Positions 26,469 to 35,131 of a stretch of 64,000 nt of DNA are shown here, in pieces. Made by a program: the position numbers and the translations under genes. The notes beneath the pieces are model-generated. The model saw only the letters and a program-made list of their open reading frames with translations, ran no database searches and was not told the DNA's origin. This DNA comes from Streptomyces abyssomicinicus (GTDB lineage Bacteria; Actinomycetota; Actinomycetes; Streptomycetales; Streptomycetaceae): NCBI RefSeq assembly GCF_008974245.1, contig NZ_BBZI01000005.1:1412751-1476750 (forward strand). The letters run 5' to 3'. Within the stretch, counting starts at the first letter, position 1; each line of letters opens with the position of its first letter.

Positions 26469-26515
26469 TTGACGCGGCGGTCGCCGCCCGGGCTAAATGA
26501 GCGGCATTCATATTG
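26469..26515 (+). promoter_or_regulatory. candidate promoter/operator of the putrescine oxidase operon
   Basis: TTGACG (26469-26474) with CTAAAT 18 nt on, followed by the imperfect inverted repeat AATGA-GCGGCAT-TCATA, lies between the divergent TetR and oxidase genes. It is a plausible TetR-controlled promoter. The repeat arms are short, so the operator call is weak. Confidence 0.35.
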
Positions 26516-26539
26516 TCTCGTGAGAGAAGCCCCGGCACC

Positions 26540-27940
26540 ATGCACAGCCCTCAGCCCACCCCCCTCACCCTCGACCGCGACGTGGTCGTCGTCGGCGCCG
26601 GACCGGCCGGCCTGATGACCGCCCGACGTCTCCGCGAGGCCGGCGTCGGCGTCGCCGTCCTGGAAGCCCGCGACCGGGTCGGCGGGCGCACCTGGAGCGA
26701 CACCGTGGACGGCGCCTGGCTGGAGATCGGCGGCCAGTGGGTCTCGCCCGACCAGACCGAGCTGCTCGCCCTCCTCGACGAGCTCGGCCTGGAGACCTAC
26801 GCCCGTCACCGGGAGGGAGACTCGGTCTACGTCGCGCCGGACGGCACCCGCACCCGCTACACGGGAGACCGCTTCCCGGTCGGCGAGAAGACCGCCGCCG
26901 AGATGGAGCGCCTGATCCAGCTCCTCGACGCGCTCACCGCCGAGGTCGGCGCCACCGAGCCCTGGGCGCACCCCGAGGCCCGCGCACTCGACACGATCTC
27001 CTTCCACCACTGGCTCGGCCGGCAGTCGGACGACGAGGAGGCGTGCCGGAACATCGGTCTCTTCATCGCGGGCGGCATGCTCACCAAGCCCGCGCACTCC
27101 TTCTCCACGCTCCAGGCGCTCCTGATGGCGGCGTCCGCTGGCTCCTTCTCGAACCTCGTCGACGAGAACTTCATCCTCGACCGGCGGGTGGTCGGCGGCA
27201 TGCAGTCGGTCAGCGAGACCATGGCCGCCGCGCTGGGGGACGACGTCCACCTGTCCACCCCCGTCCGCACGGTCCGCCGTGACGACGAGGGGGTCACCGT
27301 CGTCTCCGACCGCGTCACCGTCCGGGCGCGGAAGGTCGTCATGGCGGTGCCGCCGAACCTGTACACCCGGGTCTCGTACGAGCCGCCGCTGCCCCGCCGC
27401 CAGCACCAGCTCCACCAGCACCTCTCCCTCGGTCTGGTGATCAAGGTGCACGCGGTGTACGAGACGCCCTTCTGGCGCGAGGACGGCCTCTCCGGGACCG
27501 GCTTCGGCGCCGGGGAGCTGGTCCAGGAGGTCTACGACAACACCAATCACGGCGACACCCGCGGGACCCTGGTCGGCTTCGTCTCCGACGAGAAGGCCGA
27601 CGCGCTCTTCGCCCTGCCGGCCGAGGAACGCCGCCGCCGCGTCCTCGGGTCCGTCGCCTCCTACCTCGGCGACCGGGCGCTCGACCCGGTGGTCTACCAC
27701 GAGTCCGACTGGGGCAGCGAGGAGTGGACCCGGGGCGCCTACGGCGCGACCTTCGACCTCGGCGGCCTCACCCGGTACGGCGCCGACCAGCGCACCCCGG
27801 TGGGACCGATCCACTGGGCCAGCTCCGACCTGGCGGCCGAGGGCTACCTGCACGTCGAGGGCGCGCTCCGGATGGGCCGCGTCACCGCCGAGGAACTGCT
27901 CGACGAGCTCGCGGACACGTCCCGGGGACAGACGTCATGA
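26540..27940 (+). CDS. puo: putrescine oxidase (flavin monoamine oxidase family)
   Basis: FAD enzyme oxidising putrescine to 4-aminobutanal, ammonia and H2O2. Long stretches match my memory of Rhodococcus/Kocuria putrescine oxidase, for example IGLFIAGGMLTKPAHSFS, SAGSFSNLVDENFIL, VIKVHAVYETPFWREDG and YESDWGSEEWTRGAY-type sequence. The dinucleotide motif is VVVVGAGPAGLMTARRLREAG, then ARDRVGGRTWSD and IGGQWVSPDQT. ATG 26540 has GAGAGAAG upstream; a TTG nine codons earlier is an alternative. The 466-residue length is normal. The next gene overlaps by ATGA. Confidence 0.88.
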   Translation: MHSPQPTPLTLDRDVVVVGAGPAGLMTARRLREAGVGVAVLEARDRVGGRTWSDTVDGAWLEIGGQWVSPDQTELLALLDELGLETYARHREGDSVYVAPDGTRTRYTGDRFPVGEKTAAEMERLIQLLDALTAEVGATEPWAHPEARALDTISFHHWLGRQSDDEEACRNIGLFIAGGMLTKPAHSFSTLQALLMAASAGSFSNLVDENFILDRRVVGGMQSVSETMAAALGDDVHLSTPVRTVRRDDEGVTVVSDRVTVRARKVVMAVPPNLYTRVSYEPPLPRRQHQLHQHLSLGLVIKVHAVYETPFWREDGLSGTGFGAGELVQEVYDNTNHGDTRGTLVGFVSDEKADALFALPAEERRRRVLGSVASYLGDRALDPVVYHESDWGSEEWTRGAYGATFDLGGLTRYGADQRTPVGPIHWASSDLAAEGYLHVEGALRMGRVTAEELLDELADTSRGQTS

Positions 27941-28791
27941 GCGCCCCGCACTACGTCGTCGCGTACGGCGGCGACGAACGGAGCAAGGTCGCCCTGCGCA
28001 CGGGAGCGGACCTCGCCCGGTCCCTGGGGGCGGTGCTCGACATCGTGCTCGTGGTCCGCTCCGACACCCCCTTCGGCGCGACGTACCCGCCCGCGCCGGA
28101 CGTCGGACCGCTGGTCGAGCACCAGGCCGGGCAGTGGCTCGAGGAGGCGCGGGCGTCGGTCCCCTCCGGCGTGCCGGTCCACACCCACATCCGCCGCCAC
28201 CGCTCGGTCGCCCAGGGGATCCTGGAGGCCGCGGCGGACCTCGACGCCCGCCTGGTGGTGGTCGGCACGGCCTCCGGCGGCGGCCCCGGCTTCACCGTCG
28301 GCCCGGTGGCGACCCAGCTGCTCCACGCCTCGCCGGTGCCCGTCGCCCTGGTGCCCCGTGGCCACGAGTCGCCCGGCCTGCTGGAGCGGATCTACTGCGC
28401 CGTCGGGACCCGCCCCGGGGCGCAGCTGGTGGTGCGGGAGTCGGTCGAGGCGGCGCGCCGCGCCCGCCTCGACCTGCACCTCGTCTCGCTGCTGGAGGTC
28501 GACGAGCACCACGGCGCGCAGGAGCCCGCGCGGCAGCACGCCACGGAGCTGATCTCCGCCGCCGCCCGGGACTTCACCGGCGGCAGGGCCACGGTCGAGA
28601 TCGGTCAGGGCCGCACCATGAAGCAGGCCGTCGACTCGGTCACCTGGGACTCGCGCGGCGTCCTGCTGATCGGCTCCTCCCGCCTCGCGCCGGGCCGGCG
28701 CACCTTCCTCGGAACCACGGCCGCCAGGATTCTCCGGCACCTGCCCATCCCCATGGTGGTCGTGCCGCACACGGATGGAGAAGAGCGATGA
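27937..28791 (+). CDS. universal stress protein (two tandem USP domains)
   Basis: A 284-residue protein with two UspA folds. The first begins HYVVAYGGDERSKVALRTG and ends with VVGTASGGGPGFTVGPVATQL; the second begins RIYCAVGTRPGAQLVV and ends LLIGSSRLAPGRRTFLGTTA. Both end segments resemble the ATP-binding G-x2-G-x9-G-S/T loop. It is sandwiched by ATGA overlaps between the oxidase and a permease, which suggests a role tied to amine uptake or oxidation, such as stress from H2O2 or aldehyde (inference). Confidence 0.85.
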   Translation: MSAPHYVVAYGGDERSKVALRTGADLARSLGAVLDIVLVVRSDTPFGATYPPAPDVGPLVEHQAGQWLEEARASVPSGVPVHTHIRRHRSVAQGILEAAADLDARLVVVGTASGGGPGFTVGPVATQLLHASPVPVALVPRGHESPGLLERIYCAVGTRPGAQLVVRESVEAARRARLDLHLVSLLEVDEHHGAQEPARQHATELISAAARDFTGGRATVEIGQGRTMKQAVDSVTWDSRGVLLIGSSRLAPGRRTFLGTTAARILRHLPIPMVVVPHTDGEER

Positions 28792-30350
28792 CCACTCCCG
28801 TCGCGGGCACCACCTCCGGCGACAGCGGCACCGGCACCGGCACAGGAACAGGCGGCGGCGAGAGCGGCGACAAAGGCCTGGCCGAAGGGCGGGTCGGGCT
28901 GCTGGGCGCGGTCGTCATCGGAGTCTCCTGCATCGCCCCGGCCTACACGCTCTCGGGCGCCCTCGGCCCGACCGCGGCCGTCGTGGGGGAGCAGCTCCCG
29001 GCGATCTTCCTCGTCGGCTTCCTCCCGATGCTCCTGGTCGCCATCGGCTACCGCGAACTGAACCGGGCGATGCCCGACGCGGGCACCACCTTCACCTGGG
29101 CGTCGCGGGCCTTCGGCCCGTGGGTGGGCTGGATGGGCAGCTGGGGGTTGCTGGCCGCGACCATCCTGGTGCTCTCCAACCTCGCGGGCATCGCCGTCGA
29201 CTTCTTCTACCTGCTCCTCGCCCAGATCACGGGCGACGACGCACTGGCCGAGCTCACCCGCAACGTTCCGGTCAACGTCGCCACCTGCCTGGTGTTCATG
29301 GCACTGGCCTGCTGGGTCTCCTACCGCGGGCTCGAAGCGACCAAGGCCGTCCAGTACGTCCTGGTCACCTTCCAGGTCGGCGTCCTGATCTGGTTCTCCG
29401 TCGCCGCCTTCGGCCACGTGGGCGACGGGACGGCCTTCGACGCCTCCCGGATCGGCCCCGAGTGGTTCAACCCGTTCGCGGTGGACTCCTTCTCGTCCTT
29501 CGCCGCCGGCATCTCCCTCTCCGTCTTCATCTACTGGGGCTGGGACGTCGTCCTCACCATCAACGAGGAGACCAAGGGGTCCGCCACCACTCCGGGGCGC
29601 GCGGCCCTGACCACGATCATGGTCATCGTCGCCCTGTACATGGCGGTGGCCCTGGGCGTGCTCAGCTACTCCGGCGTCTCGGACGGTGCTCACGGACTCG
29701 GCAACGCCGACATCCAGGAGAACGTCTTCGCGGCACTCGCCGGCCCGGTGATGGGGCCGACGGCGATCCTGATGTCCCTCGCCGTGCTCTCCTCGTCGAC
29801 CGCCTCGCTCCAGTCGACGTTCGTGTCCCCGGCACGCACCATGCTCGCCATGGGCCACTACGGGGCGCTGCCGCCGTCCTACGCCCGCATCACGCCGCGG
29901 TTCCAGTCCCCGGGGTACGCCACGGTCGCGGCGGCGCTGGTGGCGTCGGCCTTCTACGCCGTCATGCGGGTGCTGTCCGAGGACGTGCTCTGGGACACCA
30001 TCACCGCGCTCGGCATGATGGTCTGCTTCTACTACGGCATCACGGCGCTGGCCTGCGTGTGGTACTTCCGCAAGGAACTCGGCCGCGGCCCCAGGGCGTT
30101 CCTCATGAAGGGCCTGCTGCCCGGGACCGGCGGCATCCTGCTCCTGGTCTTCTTCGTCCAGACCTGTTACGACTCGATGGACCCGTCGTACGGCTCGGGA
30201 TCGCAGATCGGCGGCATCGGCCTGGTCTTCGTCCTCGGCATCAGCGTGCTGCTGCTGGGCGTCGTCGTGATGATCACGCAGCGGCTGCGCCGGCCCGCGT
30301 TCTTCCGGGGCGTGACCGTCCCGCGCAGCGACTCGACCAGCACCGTCTGA
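28788..30350 (+). CDS. APC superfamily amino acid/polyamine permease
   Basis: A 520-residue transporter with about 12 hydrophobic helices. A Gly/Thr-rich soluble N-terminus (GTGTGTGTGGGESGD) precedes the first helix, whose motif GVSCIAPAYTLSGALGP marks the APC family. It is the last gene of the oxidase-USP-permease operon, so putrescine or a related amine is the likely substrate (inference from context). The gene ends before a clear terminator. Confidence 0.85.
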   Translation: MTTPVAGTTSGDSGTGTGTGTGGGESGDKGLAEGRVGLLGAVVIGVSCIAPAYTLSGALGPTAAVVGEQLPAIFLVGFLPMLLVAIGYRELNRAMPDAGTTFTWASRAFGPWVGWMGSWGLLAATILVLSNLAGIAVDFFYLLLAQITGDDALAELTRNVPVNVATCLVFMALACWVSYRGLEATKAVQYVLVTFQVGVLIWFSVAAFGHVGDGTAFDASRIGPEWFNPFAVDSFSSFAAGISLSVFIYWGWDVVLTINEETKGSATTPGRAALTTIMVIVALYMAVALGVLSYSGVSDGAHGLGNADIQENVFAALAGPVMGPTAILMSLAVLSSSTASLQSTFVSPARTMLAMGHYGALPPSYARITPRFQSPGYATVAAALVASAFYAVMRVLSEDVLWDTITALGMMVCFYYGITALACVWYFRKELGRGPRAFLMKGLLPGTGGILLLVFFVQTCYDSMDPSYGSGSQIGGIGLVFVLGISVLLLGVVVMITQRLRRPAFFRGVTVPRSDSTSTV

Positions 30351-30371
30351 CGTCCGCCTCCCGCGGCCTTC

Positions 30372-30405
30372 GGGCCGGCCCCGTCGGCCTCGACGGGACC
30401 GGCCC
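30372..30405 (+). terminator. hairpin after the putrescine operon
   Basis: A 15-bp stem with one mismatch (GGGCCGGCCCCGTCG against CGACGGGACCGGCCC) closes the 4-nt loop GCCT, 21 bp after the permease stop. Confidence 0.75.
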
Positions 30406-30446
30406 GGGCGCGCGTTTGGTGGCGGACCGGTGGCGGCCCCGCCCGG

Positions 30447-30614
30447 TCACACCGGGTTGAGCCGCCACTGCCGGCAGGTGTTGTCCAGCCATGACCACTG
30501 CCGCAGGTCCGCGCCGTCGGCCGAGGAGCAGTCAGCGGTGTCGAGCACCTTGCCGGACGCCACGTTCACCAGCCGGTGGGCGTCGTCGCCCCGGTCCTCG
30601 AGCCGCCGGCAAGG
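30447..30614 (-). pseudogene. remnant of a ricin-type (CBM13-like) lectin domain, in frame behind the GH43 stop
   Basis: Directly after the TGA of the arabinanase gene, in the same frame, 55 codons encode the tail of a beta-trefoil lectin: HRLVNVASGKVLDTADCSSA, then DGADLRQWSWLDNTCRQW, then RLNPV and a stop at 30447-30449. This is a typical Streptomyces ricin-type gamma repeat with its QxW-like end. The alpha and beta repeats and the linker are missing. The gene therefore seems once to have encoded a GH43-lectin fusion and later suffered an internal deletion plus a stop codon. There is no start codon of its own. Confidence 0.7.
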
Positions 30615-31622
30615 TCAGTAGGCGACGGGCCATCCGCTGCTCCAGTCCAGGAGGTTGACGCCCAGCTTCGCCGTGCCGTTGTCCTGGCCGTCGTAGTAGT
30701 GGTAGACGATCAGGTCGCCGTCGACGTCCTTCATGACCGACTGGCCGCCGGGGCCGATGTACCGACCGTGCGACTCGAGCACCGTGGTACCGCCGTTGAG
30801 CAGCATCGGGACGCCGTTCCTGTCGCGGTACGGCCCGGTGACGCCGGTGGCCCGTCCCACTTTCACCTTGTAGGTGGAGCTGGTGCCGGCGCAGCAGGTG
30901 TCGTACGAGGCGAAGAGGTAGTAGTACCCGTTCCGCTTCACGATGTACGGCGCCTCGACGGCCTTGGTGCCGGTCGGCCGGGAGGCGAGCGAGTGGCGGG
31001 TGGTGCTGGTGGCGAGCTGCTTGCCCGTGCCGGGGTCGATCTGGATCAGCTTGAGGCCGGTCCACCAACTGCCGAAGGAAAGCCACCACTTGCCGTCGTC
31101 GTCCACGAAGAGGTTCGGGTCGATGGCGTTGAAGTCGCTGGAGGCGGAGGAGGAGTACACCACCCCCGCGTCCGTCCAGGAGCCCGGCAGACCGGTGCCG
31201 GAGGTGGCCAGGCCGATGGCCGACCTGTTGGAGCCGAAGGTCGAGACCGAGTAGTACATCAGGTACTTGCCGCCCTGGTACGAGATGTCCGGGGCCCACG
31301 CCTCGGTGTTGCCGTACTGCGTCCACCAACTCGGCCTGGTGGAGAAGGCGTCGGAGCCACCGCTGAAGGCGGTCCGGTCGGTGGAGGTCCGGTGGGCGAG
31401 CCCGCCGCCGGTGCCGTACACGAGGTACCGGCCGTCGGACTTCCGGATCATGGTCGGGTCGTGGACGGTGACGGTTCCGGTGACGTACCCGGGGTTGGGA
31501 TAGGCGCTCGCGGTGCTCGGCACCAGGGCGAGCAGGACGGCCGCCGCGACCGCGGGTAAGGCGGCCCTCCGCGACGCGCGGGACCTGCGGGACGTTCGGG
31601 ACGTTCGGGATGTACGACGCAC
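30615..31622 (-). CDS. secreted arabinan endo-1,5-alpha-L-arabinosidase (GH43)
   Basis: Five-bladed beta-propeller hydrolase of 335 residues acting on arabinan. After a signal peptide (to about residue 40, ending VPSTASA) the GH43 acidic residues are visible: base Asp in TVHDPTMI, pKa-modulating Asp in AIDPNLF, and acid Glu in AVEAPYIV. The motif WAPDISYQGGKYLMYYS is typical. The GTG at 31622 has GGAGG just upstream; the short Arg/Thr/Ser repeat RTSRTSR opens the signal peptide. The stop falls right after the catalytic domain, and a lectin remnant follows in frame. The catalytic domain looks intact, so activity without the binding module is expected. Confidence 0.9.
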   Translation of the reverse strand: MRRTSRTSRTSRRSRASRRAALPAVAAAVLLALVPSTASAYPNPGYVTGTVTVHDPTMIRKSDGRYLVYGTGGGLAHRTSTDRTAFSGGSDAFSTRPSWWTQYGNTEAWAPDISYQGGKYLMYYSVSTFGSNRSAIGLATSGTGLPGSWTDAGVVYSSSASSDFNAIDPNLFVDDDGKWWLSFGSWWTGLKLIQIDPGTGKQLATSTTRHSLASRPTGTKAVEAPYIVKRNGYYYLFASYDTCCAGTSSTYKVKVGRATGVTGPYRDRNGVPMLLNGGTTVLESHGRYIGPGGQSVMKDVDGDLIVYHYYDGQDNGTAKLGVNLLDWSSGWPVAY

Positions 31623-31868
31623 GCGTGTCCTCCGGTGGTGTGGGGTGCTGGGGCGGGGACGGCCCCGGAAGAACCATCCCGCACCTCGGGGAGCCGGTCA
31701 TCGGCGAAAGCACGGGTACGTCCGAAAGCAGTCCGTGCCGGGCGGGGCCACGGCAGCCGCAAGTTACCGGGGAGACACCCTGGGAATCCGCACGCGCACC
31801 CGCCAGGATGTCTCCGGACGATCACCCGCCCGGTGCGGACCGGGCGGCGACGGGACTGGAGGCCGTTC

Positions 31869-32663
31869 ATGAGGAGAACCCACTTATTCGCCGCGCTGGC
31901 CGCGATGCTGGTGACGACCGCGGCGGCGCCCGCGTCCTGGGGCTCGGCCCCGGCGCCGGACCACCGCGGCGGCGACCGTACCTGTGCCCACCGCGACCTG
32001 CTGTTCTGCGAGGACTTCACCACCCTGCGCCCCGGTGCGACGCAGGGCCGGGGCTGGACCACGGACACCGCGAACGGCGCGCTCACCGTCGAGCGGGACG
32101 CCACCCGGCACGGCAAGCACCTGCGCGTCCACACCGAGGGCAACGGCAAGGCGTTCCTCCAGGTCGACGACCTCACCCCGCCCCGCAACAGCTTCTGGGG
32201 CCGCGTCCGCCTCCGCGTCGACGCCTTCCCGACGGCCCCCGACTGGGCCCACTGGACCATGGTGGAGGCCACCGGCGAGGGCCCGGGGTACATCCGCCCC
32301 CTGGGCGGCCAGTACGTGCCGGACCTCAAGAAGAACCTGTGGGGCGTCGGCTCCGACGGCGGCCCCACCGGCGACTGGACCGCCTGGCGCGAGTCGGCCC
32401 CCGCCACCGCGGGCGTCTGGCAGTGCGTGGAGTGGCGGATGGACGCCACCGACAACAGGATCTCCGTCTGGATCGACGGCAGGGCCAAGCCCGAACTGAC
32501 CGTCTCCACCCGTGACCACGGCGGCGCCGACACCGACTTCGTCTTCCCGCGGTTCGACACCGTGAAGATCGGCTGGCAGCTCTACCAGGGCAACCCTAGC
32601 CCGTCCTCCTACGACGTCCGCATGGACGACATCGCGCTGGACGACCGCCGGATCGGCTGCTGA
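31869..32663 (+). CDS. secreted beta-jelly-roll protein, possibly Cip1-like polysaccharide lyase
   Basis: A 264-residue exported protein with signal peptide MRRTHLFAALAAMLVTTAAAPAS. The mature part begins with a CEDFTTL segment and shows alternating beta-strand sequence with LRVHTEGNGKAFLQVD, FWGRVRLRVDAFP and ECVEW-like features (WQCVEWRMDATDNRISVWI). The pattern resembles carbohydrate-binding jelly rolls such as fungal Cip1-type lyases, but I see no motif that proves it. ATG 31869 is preceded by GGAGG. It is divergent from the GH43 arabinanase across 246 bp, so joint induction on plant polysaccharide is plausible. Confidence 0.6.
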   Translation: MRRTHLFAALAAMLVTTAAAPASWGSAPAPDHRGGDRTCAHRDLLFCEDFTTLRPGATQGRGWTTDTANGALTVERDATRHGKHLRVHTEGNGKAFLQVDDLTPPRNSFWGRVRLRVDAFPTAPDWAHWTMVEATGEGPGYIRPLGGQYVPDLKKNLWGVGSDGGPTGDWTAWRESAPATAGVWQCVEWRMDATDNRISVWIDGRAKPELTVSTRDHGGADTDFVFPRFDTVKIGWQLYQGNPSPSSYDVRMDDIALDDRRIGC

Positions 32664-32715
32664 TCCGTCCGTCGCCGCGGGCCACGGGGACGGACGCCCA
32701 CCGCGCCCGTCCCCG

Positions 32716-33102
32716 TCAGTGGTCCCGGCGGGCGACCAGGGTGAAGGAGTGGCCGGCGGGGTCGGCGTAGGTGCGCACGTCCCGCGGGCCGGAGTTGTCG
32801 CGCGTCTCGATCGGACGCGCGCCGAGGCCCACGGCCTCCCGTTCGGCCTCGTCCATGTCCTCCTGGGCCACCAGGATGTGCAGGTGGGCCTGTTGGGAGT
32901 CGTCGGGGCGGGGCCAACTGGGCGGCGCGTAGCCGTGGTCACGGCGTACGGCGATGTGGTTGCCGTCGTTCCCGACGACCTCGACGAAGTCGGGGTCGAC
33001 GCCGCGTCGTACGGTCGCGTCGAGCAACGCGGCGTAGAACTCGGCGAGTTCCTCGGGAGCGGCGCAGTCGAGGACGAGCACGCTGGTCTTGGAAGTGGCC
33101 AT
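32716..33102 (-). CDS. VOC family (glyoxalase/bleomycin-resistance-like) protein
   Basis: A 128-residue single-unit protein with two beta-alpha-beta-beta-beta modules. The first begins SVLVLDCAAPEELAEFYAALL, the second contains HLHILVAQEDMDEAEREAVGLGA and ends YADPAGHSFTLV. His in HLHI and the final strand are the usual metal-site positions, but the set is incomplete, so it may be a non-catalytic binding protein. It stands alone in reverse orientation. Confidence 0.8.
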   Translation of the reverse strand: MATSKTSVLVLDCAAPEELAEFYAALLDATVRRGVDPDFVEVVGNDGNHIAVRRDHGYAPPSWPRPDDSQQAHLHILVAQEDMDEAEREAVGLGARPIETRDNSGPRDVRTYADPAGHSFTLVARRDH

Positions 33103-33172
33103 GCCGTACGTCTGCCCGCCTCGGGCCCGCGCATCCGGCGGAGCCGGCCCGCGGGCGACGCGGCGGAGCCGG

Positions 33173-34576
33173 TCAGCGCCGGGCGGTCATCACCGCGTAC
33201 ACGAGGACCCCGGCGAACAGGAACAGCACGCCCTGGTAGACCGCCGCGTAGCCGGACCCGGCCACCAGCCAGAGCGAGAAGCCGGCGGCGACCGCGGTCA
33301 CCGTCATGTCCCGTGCCAGGCGGGCGCGGTCGACCTGCTCGTGGCGGCCGGCCACCAGGTGGCGCAGCTGCGCGGCGGTGGCCAGGAGGTAGGGGACGGT
33401 GGCGGTGAAGGTGGTGATCAGGACCAGGACCTCGAACACCCGGGCCGAGTCGGAGGCGTAGTTGTAGACGGTCAGCAGGGACGACAGCACCACGGTGACC
33501 GCGACGCCGAAGGTGGGCACGCCGCGTCGGCGGTGGGCGAAGGGCGCCGGGAACAGGCCGTCGCGCGCGGCGGCGTAAGGGGTCTGGGCGCTGAGCAGGG
33601 TCCAGCCGTTGAGGCAGCCGGTCATCGAGACCAGCGCGGCCACGGCGACGGCCCAGCCGCCCCAGCTGCCGCCGAACATGGAGTTCACCGCGTCCGAGAA
33701 GGGAGCCGTGGAGTCCACCAGCTCGTCGTGGGCGACGGTGCCGAAGACGGCCAGCGTGCCCAGCAGGTAGACCAGCGCGGCGCCGGCCGTGCCGATGACG
33801 GTGGCCCGGCCCACGTTGCGGCGCGCGTCCGCCACCTCGCCCGCGCTGACCGCCGCGGACTCCACACCGAGGTAGGAGAAGAGAAGGATCGCCGCTGCCG
33901 CGGAGACCGCGCCGACCGCGCTCTGGCCGCTCGCGTTGAACGGGCCGAGGTTGTCGGCGTCGAAGAAGAACAGACCCCCGACGGCGACCAGCAGCAGCGG
34001 GACGAACTTCAGCACCGTGGAGACCAGCTGCACGGCGCCGACCCACCGGGTGCCGGCGAAGTTGGCGAGCGCGGGGAGCCACTGGAGGACCAGGGCGGCC
34101 GCGCAGGTGGCCCAGCGGTGCTCGCCGACGCCCGGGAGGAGGACGGTGAGGTAGCCGACCGCCGCGACCGCCAGGGCCGCGTTCGACACCCAGGTGGTGA
34201 TCCAGTACGACCAGGCGGCGAGGAACCCCGCGAAGTCGCCGAAGGACTCGCGTGCGTACACGTACGGGCCACCGGTGCGCGGGTCACGCTCCGCGAGGCG
34301 CCCGAAGGTGAGGGCGAGCGCGATCGCCCCGACCGTCAGCACCGCGAACGCCACCAGGCTCACCGTGCCGAACGGGGCCACCGAGGCGGGCAGCAGGAAG
34401 ATGCCGCCACCGATGATGTTGCCCATCACCAGCGCGGTCGCCACCGGGAGTCCGAACCGGCGGGCGTGCCGGTTCCCGTCCTCGCCCCGCGCTGCGGTCC
34501 TCGCCTCCGGTGAGGCGGCCGCGGCCCCCGGAGCGGGGGTCGGGGCATGGGGGGAGGAGTTCCCGGTGGGGGGCAT
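33173..34576 (-). CDS. APC family basic amino acid/polyamine antiporter-like permease
   Basis: A 467-residue transporter with about 12 hydrophobic helices. The first helix motif ALVMGNIIGGGIFLLPAS matches the APA/AdiC-CadB branch (GSG-type substrate loop). FLAAWSYWITTWVSNAALAV and LFSYLGVESAAVSAGEV are the family's helix 3 and 6 regions. The about 40-residue N-terminus is Pro/Ala-rich and soluble. The substrate is not determined; agmatine, ornithine or similar is possible. Confidence 0.83.
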   Translation of the reverse strand: MPPTGNSSPHAPTPAPGAAAASPEARTAARGEDGNRHARRFGLPVATALVMGNIIGGGIFLLPASVAPFGTVSLVAFAVLTVGAIALALTFGRLAERDPRTGGPYVYARESFGDFAGFLAAWSYWITTWVSNAALAVAAVGYLTVLLPGVGEHRWATCAAALVLQWLPALANFAGTRWVGAVQLVSTVLKFVPLLLVAVGGLFFFDADNLGPFNASGQSAVGAVSAAAAILLFSYLGVESAAVSAGEVADARRNVGRATVIGTAGAALVYLLGTLAVFGTVAHDELVDSTAPFSDAVNSMFGGSWGGWAVAVAALVSMTGCLNGWTLLSAQTPYAAARDGLFPAPFAHRRRGVPTFGVAVTVVLSSLLTVYNYASDSARVFEVLVLITTFTATVPYLLATAAQLRHLVAGRHEQVDRARLARDMTVTAVAAGFSLWLVAGSGYAAVYQGVLFLFAGVLVYAVMTARR

Positions 34577-34683
34577 GGGTGGTGCGCCTCTCGTCGTGCC
34601 GACGCCCGGGATCGCCGGGCGCGCCGACCATCATTGGTGACGAGGGGAAGTGCCGCAAAATCGCTCGTTTTTCTCCGCTCGTA

Positions 34684-34718
34684 CCCCTGAGGAGGCCACA
34701 AGTCTTGCTCCTCAGGGG
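34684..34718. terminator. 11-bp inverted repeat between small protein and permease genes
   Basis: CCCCTGAGGAG pairs perfectly with CTCCTCAGGGG across a 13-nt loop. It lies downstream of the 92-residue gene and upstream of the permease, both on the minus strand, so it may end the first transcript or act as a permease leader structure. Confidence 0.55.
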
Positions 34719-34751
34719 CATGCGGACCGGAAGATTCCGGTTATCGGACAC

Positions 34752-34800
34752 CGGCTACCGGCTACCGGCTGCCGGTCACCGGTCATCGGTCACCGGCTGC
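34752..34800. repeat. seven tandem 7-bp units (CGGYYRY)
   Basis: CGGCTAC, CGGCTAC, CGGCTGC, CGGTCAC, CGGTCAT, CGGTCAC, CGGCTGC run without gaps. The right end overlaps the last codons of the 92-residue gene (stop at 34790). It looks like a slipped-strand microsatellite. Confidence 0.8.
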
Positions 34801-35068
34801 GCGGGCCGGCCGGTCGGGCGCCCAGCTTGCCGACGGAGTCGCTCAGGGACGCCGCCACCCGCGACAGGTCCTCCTCGCTGGGCGAGGAGCCGCCCAGCCG
34901 GTCCACGAGTTCCCCGCGGGTCAGCAGCACGGCCGCGCCGCGGAAGGCGTGGTCACCCTCCAGCGCGGCGCGGTCGGTCACCTGTGCGGTGCCCTCGAGC
35001 AGGACCAGTGCGGCGTCGTCCGCCGGCCTGTCCAGGAGTTCCCCGACCAGTTTCTCGTCGATCAGCAT
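34790..35068 (-). CDS. small conserved-type protein of unknown function
   Basis: A 92-residue acidic protein with no membrane segment or recognised motif. The N-terminus MLIDEKLVGELLDRPADDAA and the helical LSRVAASLSDSVGKL are the main features. ATG 35068 has CCGGAGG about 12 nt upstream. The C-terminal Arg/Pro/Gly end runs into the 7-bp repeat array, so its last residues may vary between strains. Confidence 0.6.
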   Translation of the reverse strand: MLIDEKLVGELLDRPADDAALVLLEGTAQVTDRAALEGDHAFRGAAVLLTRGELVDRLGGSSPSEEDLSRVAASLSDSVGKLGARPAGPRSR

Positions 35069-35131
35069 GCGTCTGTCTTCCCTCCGGGTCGCCGCTGTGT
35101 GCGCGTGTGCGGGTACCCGGGCAAAGGCGGC

